Shown: positions 33,478 to 41,320 of the stretch, piece after piece
Position numbering within the stretch: the first letter of the stretch is position 1
Layout of the letters: each line of letters begins with the position of its first letter
Assembly: GCA_045651985.1 (NCBI GenBank)
Contig: JAZRTK010000050.1
Coordinates: 1 to 51,295 of the forward strand
Length of the DNA stretch: 51,295 nucleotides
Direction of reading: 5' to 3'
Source of the DNA: SIG710 sp045651985
Lineage (GTDB): Bacteria; Bacillota; Clostridia; Oscillospirales; CAG-272
The notes under the pieces: generated by a model
Told to the model about the DNA's origin: nothing
Databases searched by the model: none
Seen by the model: only the letters and a program-made list of their open reading frames with translations
Position numbers and translations under genes: made by a program

Positions 33478-35652
33478 TCAATACAGACCGATGCACTTGA
33501 GCATGTAGCCGCCAAGGAACATTGTGTCAAGGTAGGTCTGAGGATCACCGTAGTCAGGGCCCCAACCGGAGTTATCCATAAGGTTGAAGTTCATGTCATC
33601 ACCTGCTACAGGGAAGTATGTTGCATAGTACCAGTTGTAAGCATCCTCACCACCGCACTTAACGGTAACGATGTCAACGAGACCCTCTGTGGAAGCCTCG
33701 ATAGACTGCTCGAGAGCAGCTGCACGGTTAGAATAGATGTCAGAGATGTCATAGTAGGGAATCTCAAGCTTAAGAGGATTCTCCTTTGTGATCTCAACGT
33801 TTACAGCCTTCAGCTCTTCAACTGCCTTAGCAAGGAGCTCACGGCAGTAGTCAACGTTATACCAGCCGTCGAAACCGAAGGAAGCACCAACGCCGCCATC
33901 AGCTGTGGGATCCCAAACCTTAACCTTGATGCCGTCAGCATCGAGCTGATCCTGCATGATCTGACCATACCATGTGCCTGCGGCATATGTCTTGTCAGTA
34001 TCGTTGATCTTAACTGTAACTTCCTCTGCAAGGAATACGAAGTTACCGGGTGTGTAAGAGTTAACGAGAGAAGCGAGCTTCAGATCATCGCCAACTGTTG
34101 TTGCGTTGTAAGCACCGCGGTCAAGAGATGTTGTGAGAGCAAGACGGAAGTTCTTGTTCTGCATAGCGAGGTTAGCTCTAACCTTCTCTTCATCTGTGAA
34201 AGTTGTGGGAGCTACGGACTCGTCGTTGTAGTTACCGTACTGTGCACGGTAAACGTTCATAAATACAGGGTAAGAAGTAGCATCTGTAGAAGAAACGTAA
34301 GCGAACTTATCGAAGTTACCGTCAGCCTTAGCCTTTGCAGCCGCATCGGAGTTAAGACCGGAACCTGCGAAAGTACCGTCAACCATCAGGTCGTAGGACT
34401 CTGTTGCGTTCTTACCGGAAATGAACTTCCAGGAGAGAGTCTTGATCTGAACGTTGTCCTTGTTCCAGTATGTGGGGTTAGCTTCGAAAACGATAGAGTT
34501 TTCAGCAACAGCACTCTTTACAAGGTAAGGACCGCAGTAAGCGATGTTCTCGTGAGATGTACCGTATGTGTACTTGTCGGAATCTTCAACTGCTGCCGCA
34601 TATTCCTCAACACCCCAAACGCCGCCCTTGGACTCATAGAAGGTCTTGGAGATAGGAGCAAATACGTTGTAGCCGAGCATTGTTGTGAAGTAGGATGCGG
34701 GAGCCTCAAGTGTGTACTCAACTGTATACTTATCAACAGCCTTTACACCAACCTCAGCGAAATCAGTAACTTCGCCTGCGATGTACTCGGAAGCGTTCTT
34801 AACTACGCCCTGAACGAGGTACTCAAGACCGCCTGCAGCGTCGAGCATGTGACGGAAGCCGTATACAAAGCTTTCAGCTGTGAGCTCCTCGATAGCCTTG
34901 CCCTGGTAGTCTACCCACTGTACGCCCTCACGGAGCTTGAATGTGTAAACAAGACCGTCATCGGATACTGTGTAAGACTCTGCAAGAGCAGGAATCTGGT
35001 TGTTCTTTGCATCGTACTCCATGAGACCGTCGTAAGTATTTACGATAGCTTCGGAGTCAGCTGCGTTAGAAGTAGCAAGTGCGTCCCAAGTCTTGGGGTC
35101 GGATGTGTAACCAAGGTTGTATGTATCGGAGATGGTGTAGCCCTTCTCTGTGAGGAAGGTCTTTGCCCATGTCAGGTACTCAGCACCTGTCGTGCACTCT
35201 CCCCACTTAGCCTTCATCTCGTCGCGAAGAGCGGGAGTGAGGGGATCCTCGTTTACGATAACTGCTGTGTAGAATCTGTCGGAATCGTTACCCCAAAGTA
35301 CGGAAGAGATGGAGTAAGGAGCGATTCTGGAGATCGCATAGTTACCGCCCTGTGCGGTAGAGGGAAGCATTACACCGGTGGAGAGAAGCTTTGCCTCAGC
35401 GATAGCCATGAGTGCAAATCTCTCGGAAACGTTTGCAGCTTCCTTTGCAGCCTTGTAGTAAGTGTCGAACTCGCCGAGAACCTTGTTATAGAGGTCTTCG
35501 GAGATTTCAGCGTGCTCCTTGCCCGCATAGGGGTCAACAGGAGTTGCAGTTGCGCCCTTATCGTCGTTGTTATCATTCTGCTTGCCGCATGCTGCGAAAA
35601 CAGAAACGATCATGATCAATGACAGAAGCAGGCATAAAAGTTTCTTGCTCAT
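33478..35652 (-). CDS. oppA: Oligopeptide-binding lipoprotein OppA (AmiA type)
   Basis: The start at 35652 has AAGGAG 8 nt upstream and begins a lipoprotein signal ending SVFAAC, giving 724 aa with lipidation at Cys22. The mature protein is a family 5 solute-binding protein: the region around LREGVQWVDYQG and ESFVYGFRHMLDA is typical of OppA. At 724 residues it is longer than E. coli OppA (about 540) and near streptococcal AmiA (about 660). An acidic, Asn/Asp-rich linker follows the lipid anchor. It delivers peptides to OppBC. It is the first gene of the operon, with its own strong promoter and a leader of about 130 nt. Confidence 0.93.
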   Translation of the reverse strand: MSKKLLCLLLSLIMIVSVFAACGKQNDNNDDKGATATPVDPYAGKEHAEISEDLYNKVLGEFDTYYKAAKEAANVSERFALMAIAEAKLLSTGVMLPSTAQGGNYAISRIAPYSISSVLWGNDSDRFYTAVIVNEDPLTPALRDEMKAKWGECTTGAEYLTWAKTFLTEKGYTISDTYNLGYTSDPKTWDALATSNAADSEAIVNTYDGLMEYDAKNNQIPALAESYTVSDDGLVYTFKLREGVQWVDYQGKAIEELTAESFVYGFRHMLDAAGGLEYLVQGVVKNASEYIAGEVTDFAEVGVKAVDKYTVEYTLEAPASYFTTMLGYNVFAPISKTFYESKGGVWGVEEYAAAVEDSDKYTYGTSHENIAYCGPYLVKSAVAENSIVFEANPTYWNKDNVQIKTLSWKFISGKNATESYDLMVDGTFAGSGLNSDAAAKAKADGNFDKFAYVSSTDATSYPVFMNVYRAQYGNYNDESVAPTTFTDEEKVRANLAMQNKNFRLALTTSLDRGAYNATTVGDDLKLASLVNSYTPGNFVFLAEEVTVKINDTDKTYAAGTWYGQIMQDQLDADGIKVKVWDPTADGGVGASFGFDGWYNVDYCRELLAKAVEELKAVNVEITKENPLKLEIPYYDISDIYSNRAAALEQSIEASTEGLVDIVTVKCGGEDAYNWYYATYFPVAGDDMNFNLMDNSGWGPDYGDPQTYLDTMFLGGYMLKCIGLY

Positions 35653-35790
35653 TTTGTTTTCTCCTTTTAATAAGAAATTTTGTGATCCCATACTACGAAG
35701 AATTCGCGTCTTTCCCCAAGAGCACGAGGCGCGGATGCACGCATCCGACGAAAATTCCACATCTATAATCATATGGATATCAGTATGGAA

Positions 35791-35819
35791 ATTATATCAT
35801 AAGAAAAATACTTTGTCAA
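35791..35819 (-). promoter_or_regulatory. Promoter of opp operon
   Basis: On the minus strand TTGACA (35814-35819) and TATAAT (35791-35796) are 17 bp apart with an extended TGA, a full consensus. The start site near 35784 leaves a leader of about 130 nt before oppA. Confidence 0.87.
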
Positions 35820-36060
35820 GTCCTTTTGTGAAAAATTCGCCAAGCCCTTGTGGAATATGCAACGAATAAACCCTTTTTATACTGCATCCTGTTTGCAAAA
35901 TATCACAAAAACGGGAGCGTTGCCATAGAGATATGATTCCCTGCTTTTTCGGCTCCTTTCATGTCCCAATTCTTTCGAAAGTGAAAATGTTTTTCAGCGA
36001 CGACATACATATTTTGCTCTGTCGACCAAAACATTAAATGAAATAACTTGCATAAAAAAC

Positions 36061-36089
36061 TTGACAAATCGGGGGTTTTGTTGTACAAT
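36061..36089 (+). promoter_or_regulatory. Promoter of rny
   Basis: TTGACA (36061-36066) and TACAAT (36084-36089) are 17 bp apart. The ribosome binding site AAAGGAGG lies before the rny ATG at 36160. Confidence 0.8.
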
Positions 36090-36159
36090 ATACTTGGTAT
36101 AGTAGGTTACTGTACCTTGAAATGAAATTAAAAAATATTCAGAAAAGGAGGAAGAAGGA

Positions 36160-37746
36160 ATGGAAAAAATTATTCCGATTGTCATTGCCGCCGCTGTATC
36201 ACTTGTAGCGGGCATCGTAATTGGTGTGATCGTCCGTCGTATCGTAGCGGAAGCAAAGATAGGCTCTGCCGAGAACGAGGCTGCGAGAATCCTTGAAAAA
36301 AGCAAGGCCGAAGCCGAAGCTGTTCAGCTTGCCGCCGAAAACGTCCGCAAGGAAGCCGACGCGCGCAAAAAGGAAGCTTTGGTAGAAGCTAAGGAAGAGA
36401 TCTTCCAGCTCAAAAACGAAGCAGACCGCGAGATAAAGGAACGCCGCAAGGAAATTTCCGCCGCTGAGCGCCGTATCACCCAAAAGGAAGAGACCCTTGA
36501 CAAAAAGAACGAAGCTCTTGAGCGCAAGAACGAGACCCTTGACCGAAAGATCAAGGAAAACGAACTTGAAAAAGAGAAGATCGCCGAGCTTATCACAGAG
36601 CAGAACAAAAAGCTCGAAGAAGTTGCGGGATATTCCGCCGAGCAGGCAAAGGCCGAGCTTATCGAGCGCATCGAAGCCGAGATCAAGGACGAGCTGGCTC
36701 AGAAGATGATCGACCTTGAGACACAGTTCAAGGAAGAAGCGGATACAAAGGCAAGAAACATCATTTCCCTGGCAATCCAGCGTTGCGCAGCAGACCACGT
36801 TTCCGAGGCTACCATCTCGGTGGTACCCCTGCCTAACGAGGAAATGAAGGGACGAATTATCGGTCGCGAAGGACGTAATATCCAGAAGATCGAAACACTT
36901 ACGGGCGTCGAGCTCATTATCGACGACACTCCCGAGGCTATTACCCTCTCAGGATTTGACCCCGTGAGACGTGAAATAGCAAGACTTTCGCTTGAAAAGC
37001 TCATTTCCGACGGCAGGATCCACCCTGCAAGAATCGAGGAAATGGTTGAAAAGTCAAAGAAAGAGGTGGAGGCCTCCGTCAAGCAGGCAGGCGAAAAAGC
37101 CGTGCTTGAGGTCGGCGTTCACGGTATCAACCCCGAGCTTGTCAGACTGCTCGGCCGCATGAGATACAGGACCAGCTACGGTCAGAATGCTTTGAGGCAT
37201 TCGGTTGAGGTTGCGTTCCTCTCCGGCATTATTGCAGACGAGCTTGGCGTTGACAGCACTGTTGCACGTCGCGCAGGTCTTCTGCACGACATTGGAAAGG
37301 CTTTCCCCCACGACGTTGAAGGCTCTCACGTTCAGATAGGCGTTGAGGCGGCTCGCAAGTACAAGGAAAGCAAAGAGATCATTCACGCAATCGAGGCTCA
37401 CCACAACGACGTTGATCCCCAGACAGTCATCGCTATCATCGTTCAGGCAGCTGACGCTATCTCCGCCGCAAGACCCGGTGCCCGCCGCGAGGACCTTGAA
37501 AACTACATCAAGAGACTCCGTAAGCTGGAGGAGATCGCTACCGAATTTGCAGGCGTTGACAAGGCTTACGCTATCCAGGCAGGCCGAGAGATCCGCGTAA
37601 TGGTCAAGCCCGAGGAGGTCACAGACCAGGGCATGGCGCTTATAGCACACGATATAGCCCAGAAGATCCAGAGCGAGGTCAAGTACCCCGGACAGATCAA
37701 GATCAACCTTATCCGCGAGAGCAGAGCGGTTGACTATGCAAAGTAA
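36160..37746 (+). CDS. rny: Ribonuclease Y
   Basis: This 528-aa membrane-anchored endoribonuclease initiates mRNA decay in many Bacillota. An N-terminal membrane helix (about 1-25) is followed by a long charged coiled coil to about residue 190, a KH RNA-binding domain (GRIIGREGRNIQKIE), and an HD catalytic domain with LRHSVEVAF and LLHDIGKAFPHDVEGSH, whose His-Asp pair binds metal. Length matches the B. subtilis enzyme (520 aa). It stands alone with its own promoter and terminator. It acts at the cytoplasmic face of the membrane. Confidence 0.97.
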   Translation: MEKIIPIVIAAAVSLVAGIVIGVIVRRIVAEAKIGSAENEAARILEKSKAEAEAVQLAAENVRKEADARKKEALVEAKEEIFQLKNEADREIKERRKEISAAERRITQKEETLDKKNEALERKNETLDRKIKENELEKEKIAELITEQNKKLEEVAGYSAEQAKAELIERIEAEIKDELAQKMIDLETQFKEEADTKARNIISLAIQRCAADHVSEATISVVPLPNEEMKGRIIGREGRNIQKIETLTGVELIIDDTPEAITLSGFDPVRREIARLSLEKLISDGRIHPARIEEMVEKSKKEVEASVKQAGEKAVLEVGVHGINPELVRLLGRMRYRTSYGQNALRHSVEVAFLSGIIADELGVDSTVARRAGLLHDIGKAFPHDVEGSHVQIGVEAARKYKESKEIIHAIEAHHNDVDPQTVIAIIVQAADAISAARPGARREDLENYIKRLRKLEEIATEFAGVDKAYAIQAGREIRVMVKPEEVTDQGMALIAHDIAQKIQSEVKYPGQIKINLIRESRAVDYAK

Positions 37747-37862
37747 TTAAAACAAAACTCATAAAATGTCTTCTATCGACAAAGCGGAACACCGTGCGAA
37801 TGGAAGAAATTTGATATATATTTTTACATAAAACCGATCGGTAAGTAAAAGCGTATATGCGT

Positions 37863-37875
37863 TATAATATATAAT
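37863..37875 (+). promoter_or_regulatory. Overlapping TATAAT pair after rny (weak candidate)
   Basis: Two TATAAT hexamers (37863-37868 and 37870-37875) lie just before the rny terminator. No -35 stands at the right spacing, and a transcript would terminate after about 25 nt, so this is probably AT-rich coincidence. Confidence 0.2.
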
Positions 37876-37882
37876 GAGTGGA

Positions 37883-37913
37883 ACGGCAGACCCGCGGGTC
37901 TGCCGTTTGTTTG
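37883..37913 (+). terminator. Terminator of rny
   Basis: A 10-bp stem ACGGCAGACC (37883-37892) / GGTCTGCCGT (37897-37906), loop CGCG, is followed by TTGTTTG. Confidence 0.8.
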
Positions 37914-37917
37914 CGAT

Positions 37918-37952
37918 AAAAAAGCACGACGGCGGCGCCGTCGTGCTTTTTT
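37918..37952. terminator. Bidirectional terminator rny/ygiQ
   Basis: Stem GCACGACGGC (37924-37933) / GCCGTCGTGC (37937-37946) is flanked by A6 and T6. It overlaps the minus-strand stop of the radical SAM gene. Confidence 0.9.
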
Positions 37953-39882
37953 ATCTTTTCTTTTTAAAATTCTTTTTTTCGGGTCTCTTTTGAGTTTTGT
38001 TCCGTCCCGAAACGGACTTTTTTGAGATCGGTTTCTTTCCGTGATTTACCCGTCCTCCCATGGGGCGAACCAGACATTCGGGTCCAAAGCCAATCAGGTC
38101 TTCCCTACCCAGCTTTTTCAGTGCCTCAATGACCATTTCTCTGTTCTGGGGTCGGTTGAACTGCAAAAGCGCACGCTGAAGCTGTTTTTCGCGGTAGTCT
38201 GTGCAAACGTATACCTTCTTGCTGTTGAGCGGGTTTATTCCCGTATGGTACATGACCGTTGATGCCGTTCCCGGTGTAGGGTAAAAGTCCTGCACCTGCT
38301 CGGGCGCGTATCCGTCACGCTTCAGGCACAGCGCCAGCTCCAGAGCGTCTTTTAAGGTGGAGCCTGGGTGGCTTGACATAAGGTAAGGCACCAGATACTG
38401 CTCCTTTCCGACACTTTTCGTCAGTTCGAAATAACGTCGGCGGAACTTTTCGTAGACCTCAAAGTCAGGCTTTCCCATGCAGGAAAGCACGGCAGACGAG
38501 CAATGCTCGGGAGCGACTTTAAGCTGACCGCTTACGTGGTCGCGCACCAACTTTTTAAAGAAGGTCTCGTCCTTGTCTGCCAGCAGATAATCAAAGCGTA
38601 TTCCCGAACGTATGAACACTTTTTTGATCTTGGGGAGCTTTTCGATCTCCTCAAGCAAATGGATATATTCGGTATGGTCGATCTTCATATTCGGGCAAGG
38701 CGAGGGGGCTAAGCACTTGCGGTTGGCGCAAACGCCGTCTTTGAGCTGCTTTTCGCAGGCGGGACCGCGGAAATTGGCGGTAGGGCCTCCCACATCGTGG
38801 ATATAACCCTTGAAATCGGGCATTTCGGTAATAATCCTTGCCTCGCGCACAACACTCTCCTCGCTTCTCGAACGGAGCGTGCGTCCCTGATGGAAGGCAA
38901 GGGCACAGAAATTACAAGCCCCGAAGCAGCCGCGGTTGTGGGTGATAGAAAACTTCACTTCCTCAATGGCGGGGACACCGCCCTCGGCTTCGTAGGAAGG
39001 GTGATAGTCGCGGGCGTAAGGCAGGGAGTAGACCCAGTCAAGTTCTTCCCTTTCAAGCGGCGGCATGGGAGGATTCTGCACCAGCACCTTGCCGTCGTAA
39101 TGCTCAACTATCGCCTTTCCGTTCACGGAATCCTGATTTTTGTACTGAACGCCAAAGGCTTGGGCATATTTTTTCGTGTCGGTCTTCAGCTCGTCGTAAT
39201 CAAACTCGGCGGCAACGGGAAAATGTATCTTATCCTCGGGCTTGGACAGATAGACCGTTCCCCGCACGTCGTGTATCTTCTTTACGGGAACACCTCGGTC
39301 AAGAAGCTCGGCTATGCGAATGAGGATATTTTCGCCCATTCCGTACGTAAGAATATCGGCACGGCTGTCAACAAGCACCGAACGGCGCACCTTGTTATCC
39401 CAGTAATCGTAGTGGGCGAAGCGGCGCAGAGAGGCTTCAAGACCTCCCAAAATGATCGGCACGTCGCCGTACGCCTGACGGATGCAGTTGCAGTAAACGA
39501 TAACTGCGCGGTCGGGGCGACGGCCCATCTTTCCGCCCGGGCTGTAATAATCGTACGAACGCTTCTTTTTTGCCACCGTGTAGTGGGCGACCATAGAATC
39601 TATGTTTCCCGCCGACACGAGAAATCCAAGTCTCGGTCGTCCAAATTCTTTGAACGCATCGGGACTTCTGTAATCTGGCTGAGAAAGTATTGCCACGCGA
39701 TATCCCTTGGCTTCAAGCACACGGGAGATTATGGACACACCGAATGATGGGTGGTCAACGTAGGCGTCGCCGCAAACGTAGACAAAATCGGGCCTGTCCC
39801 AGCCGCGGGTTTCCATTTCATCTGCCGTCATGGGCAGGAAATCTGCTGCTGTCAGCACTTTTTTCACGTTTTTTGTGGACAT
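37951..39882 (-). CDS. YgiQ-family radical SAM protein
   Basis: This 643-aa protein matches YgiQ in length and order: an N-terminal B12-binding-like region (FVYVCGDAYVDHPSFG), a middle segment with LGGLEASLRRFAHYDYWD, and a radical SAM core with CFGACNFC, the CxxxCxxC ligands of the 4Fe-4S cluster. A second Cys-rich stretch (CEKQLKDGVCANRKC) follows. The C terminus is Lys/Arg-rich and probably disordered. The biochemical function is unknown, although the family is widely conserved. The gene is monocistronic between its own promoter and terminator. Confidence 0.92.
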   Translation of the reverse strand: MSTKNVKKVLTAADFLPMTADEMETRGWDRPDFVYVCGDAYVDHPSFGVSIISRVLEAKGYRVAILSQPDYRSPDAFKEFGRPRLGFLVSAGNIDSMVAHYTVAKKKRSYDYYSPGGKMGRRPDRAVIVYCNCIRQAYGDVPIILGGLEASLRRFAHYDYWDNKVRRSVLVDSRADILTYGMGENILIRIAELLDRGVPVKKIHDVRGTVYLSKPEDKIHFPVAAEFDYDELKTDTKKYAQAFGVQYKNQDSVNGKAIVEHYDGKVLVQNPPMPPLEREELDWVYSLPYARDYHPSYEAEGGVPAIEEVKFSITHNRGCFGACNFCALAFHQGRTLRSRSEESVVREARIITEMPDFKGYIHDVGGPTANFRGPACEKQLKDGVCANRKCLAPSPCPNMKIDHTEYIHLLEEIEKLPKIKKVFIRSGIRFDYLLADKDETFFKKLVRDHVSGQLKVAPEHCSSAVLSCMGKPDFEVYEKFRRRYFELTKSVGKEQYLVPYLMSSHPGSTLKDALELALCLKRDGYAPEQVQDFYPTPGTASTVMYHTGINPLNSKKVYVCTDYREKQLQRALLQFNRPQNREMVIEALKKLGREDLIGFGPECLVRPMGGRVNHGKKPISKKSVSGRNKTQKRPEKKNFKKKR

Positions 39883-39920
39883 ATCTTTTCCTTTCGGGTA
39901 AATTTCTTTTCATTACACCT

Positions 39921-39949
39921 ATTTTAGCACATTTTACTCCCGATGTAAA
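39921..39949 (-). promoter_or_regulatory. Promoter of YgiQ-family gene
   Basis: On the minus strand TTTACA (39944-39949) and TAAAAT (39921-39926) are 17 bp apart with an extended TGC. Confidence 0.7.
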
Positions 39950-39982
39950 TAAAAAAATATTACAATTATATAACAACCCTTG

Positions 39983-40011
39983 AAATTGAGAGAAAAATAA
40001 TATATAATGAA
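39983..40011 (+). promoter_or_regulatory. Promoter of ireB operon
   Basis: TTGAAA (39983-39988) and TATAAT (40006-40011) are 17 bp apart. The start site near 40018 falls at the upstream in-frame ATG, another reason to prefer the later ireB start. Confidence 0.72.
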
Positions 40012-40050
40012 AGCACAGAGATGAAACTCTCACACCCCACAGAAAGGAAA

Positions 40051-40066
40051 TTCCGCAAAAGCGGAA
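40051..40066 (+). other. Leader hairpin next to ireB ribosome binding site
   Basis: TTCCGC-AAAA-GCGGAA forms a perfect 6-bp stem 11 nt before the ireB ATG. Its right arm overlaps GGAAGCGG, the only plausible ribosome binding site, so folding could limit translation. Confidence 0.45.
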
Positions 40067-40077
40067 GCGGTACTTTT

Positions 40078-40329
40078 ATGGCACACGGACAAACCATAAC
40101 CTTTACTATCCCCGGCGGCAAGGAAGAGGAGATGCACAAGATCCTCCGCTCGGTCTACGATTCCATGAGCGAAAAGGGATATAATCCCATCAACCAGATA
40201 GTCGGCTATCTGCTTTCCGAGGACCCTACATACATTACAAACCACAACGGTGCCCGCAGTCTCATCAGCAAAATAGACCGCGACGAGCTTTTAAACGCCC
40301 TGGTTCGCAGCTATCTGGGACTTAAGTGA
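40078..40329 (+). CDS. ireB: IreB-family regulatory phosphoprotein (DUF965)
   Basis: The start at 40078 gives 83 aa, the usual family size. A longer reading from 40021 adds 19 residues unlike the family and would begin at the transcription start. The core KGYNPINQIVGYLLSEDPTYI, here split by usual spacing, and the C-terminal RDELLNALVRSYL are diagnostic. In Enterococcus, IreB is a small target of the kinase IreK and phosphatase IreP and lowers cephalosporin resistance, linking it to cell-envelope signalling. Here it precedes ribF by 19 nt and a penicillin-binding-protein homologue, and the three are probably co-transcribed. Confidence 0.92.
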   Translation: MAHGQTITFTIPGGKEEEMHKILRSVYDSMSEKGYNPINQIVGYLLSEDPTYITNHNGARSLISKIDRDELLNALVRSYLGLK

Positions 40330-40348
40330 TCAAAAGTCAACGGCGGAC

Positions 40349-41302
40349 ATGGTCAAGGGGAGCAAAAAAGTAAATAATATTGACCTTGAAAAAGGGGCGC
40401 AAACCGACAGATCGGACACGCCCCTTGTTTTGGCGCTCGGAAATTTTGACGGCGTGCATCTGGGTCACAAGACCCTGATCGCAAAAGCCGCTCAGTCGGC
40501 AAAATCCATGTCGGCAACAGCAGGGATCTTTTGCTTTGAAAAGCCCCCCTGCGATTTTCTGTCCCCCGAGCCTCCAAAGCGCATCTGCACTCTTGAACAA
40601 AAGCTGGACTTGGCAAAAAAGTGCGGCGCGAGGGTAGCAGTTCTTGGTGATTTCCCCGCCCTGCGCGACCTTTCACCGCAGGAATTTATCGACCTGCTAA
40701 AAAACGAGATCAACTGCGCATCGGTCGTTTGCGGTTACAATTTCAGATTCGGAAAGGGCGGCTGCGGTACTTACGAGGACTTTAAAAAAGCATTTGGCGA
40801 GCGCGCGATTCTCGTTGAACGCGTCACATATGACGGTGAGGAGATAAGCTCCACCAAAATTCGAGGACTCCTTCTTTGCGGCGACGTGGAAAAGGCAAAC
40901 CGTCTGCTTGGCCATCCGTACAGCGTGACGGGAAAAGTCGTTCACGGAAAACAGCTTGGAAGAACTCTGGGGCTGCCCACCGTAAATCAGTTTTTTTCAG
41001 ATGAGCTTCTTATCCCCAAGAACGGAATTTACGCGTCAAGCTGTAAAATTGACGGAATTACGTACCGCGCGGTCTCAAACGTAGGGCTTCGCCCAACGGT
41101 TGAGGATTCGGACAAAATAAACTGCGAAACTCACATCATAGGTTACAGCGGCGACCTTTACGGACGCGAATTGAGAGTCGAATTTTTCTCTCGACTTCGC
41201 GGAGAGCGTAAATTCGCCTCAGTGGAGGAGCTTCAGTCAGCCATAAATGGCGACGTGGCACATTCAAACGAATATTTTGACCGACTGAAAGTCGGATTTT
41301 AA
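40349..41302 (+). CDS. ribF: Bifunctional riboflavin kinase / FAD synthetase
   Basis: This 317-aa protein makes FMN and FAD from riboflavin. The N-terminal FAD-synthetase domain shows ALGNFDGVHLGH (nucleotide-binding HxGH-like motif) and VVCGYNFRFGKGG, followed by ISSTKIR. The C-terminal flavokinase domain shows GKVVHGKQLGRTLGLPTVN and GIYAS, with the catalytic-type Glu region ETHIIGY. Length is normal. It lies between ireB and the carboxypeptidase homologue, with gaps of 19 and 18 nt. The N-terminal 20 residues are poorly conserved, so a slightly later start is possible. Confidence 0.95.
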   Translation: MVKGSKKVNNIDLEKGAQTDRSDTPLVLALGNFDGVHLGHKTLIAKAAQSAKSMSATAGIFCFEKPPCDFLSPEPPKRICTLEQKLDLAKKCGARVAVLGDFPALRDLSPQEFIDLLKNEINCASVVCGYNFRFGKGGCGTYEDFKKAFGERAILVERVTYDGEEISSTKIRGLLLCGDVEKANRLLGHPYSVTGKVVHGKQLGRTLGLPTVNQFFSDELLIPKNGIYASSCKIDGITYRAVSNVGLRPTVEDSDKINCETHIIGYSGDLYGRELRVEFFSRLRGERKFASVEELQSAINGDVAHSNEYFDRLKVGF

Positions 41303-41320
41303 AGCAAAGGAGGCAGGAAA

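Larger units (their letters stand above)
35653..36159. other. oppA-rny intergenic region
   Basis: This 507-bp divergent spacer has no credible gene. It contains the oppA leader, with a small hairpin GGATGC-GT-GCATCC near 35740, the oppA promoter and the rny promoter. The AT-rich middle (35820-36060) shows a short palindrome CTTTCGAAAG and nothing else I can name. I do not recognise a riboswitch in the leader. Confidence 0.55.

Noticed and set aside
34552..35622. A 356-aa plus-strand frame opposite oppA
   Set aside because: It is Cys/Val/Leu-rich with no domain or ribosome binding site, and oppA on the other strand is unambiguous.
35820..36060. Small RNA or short gene between the opp and rny promoters
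   Set aside because: No start with ribosome binding site, no terminator and no stable fold were visible.
40021..40077. Upstream ATG extending ireB by 19 residues
   Set aside because: It coincides with the predicted transcription start, has no ribosome binding site and adds sequence foreign to the family; the 83-aa form fits IreB.
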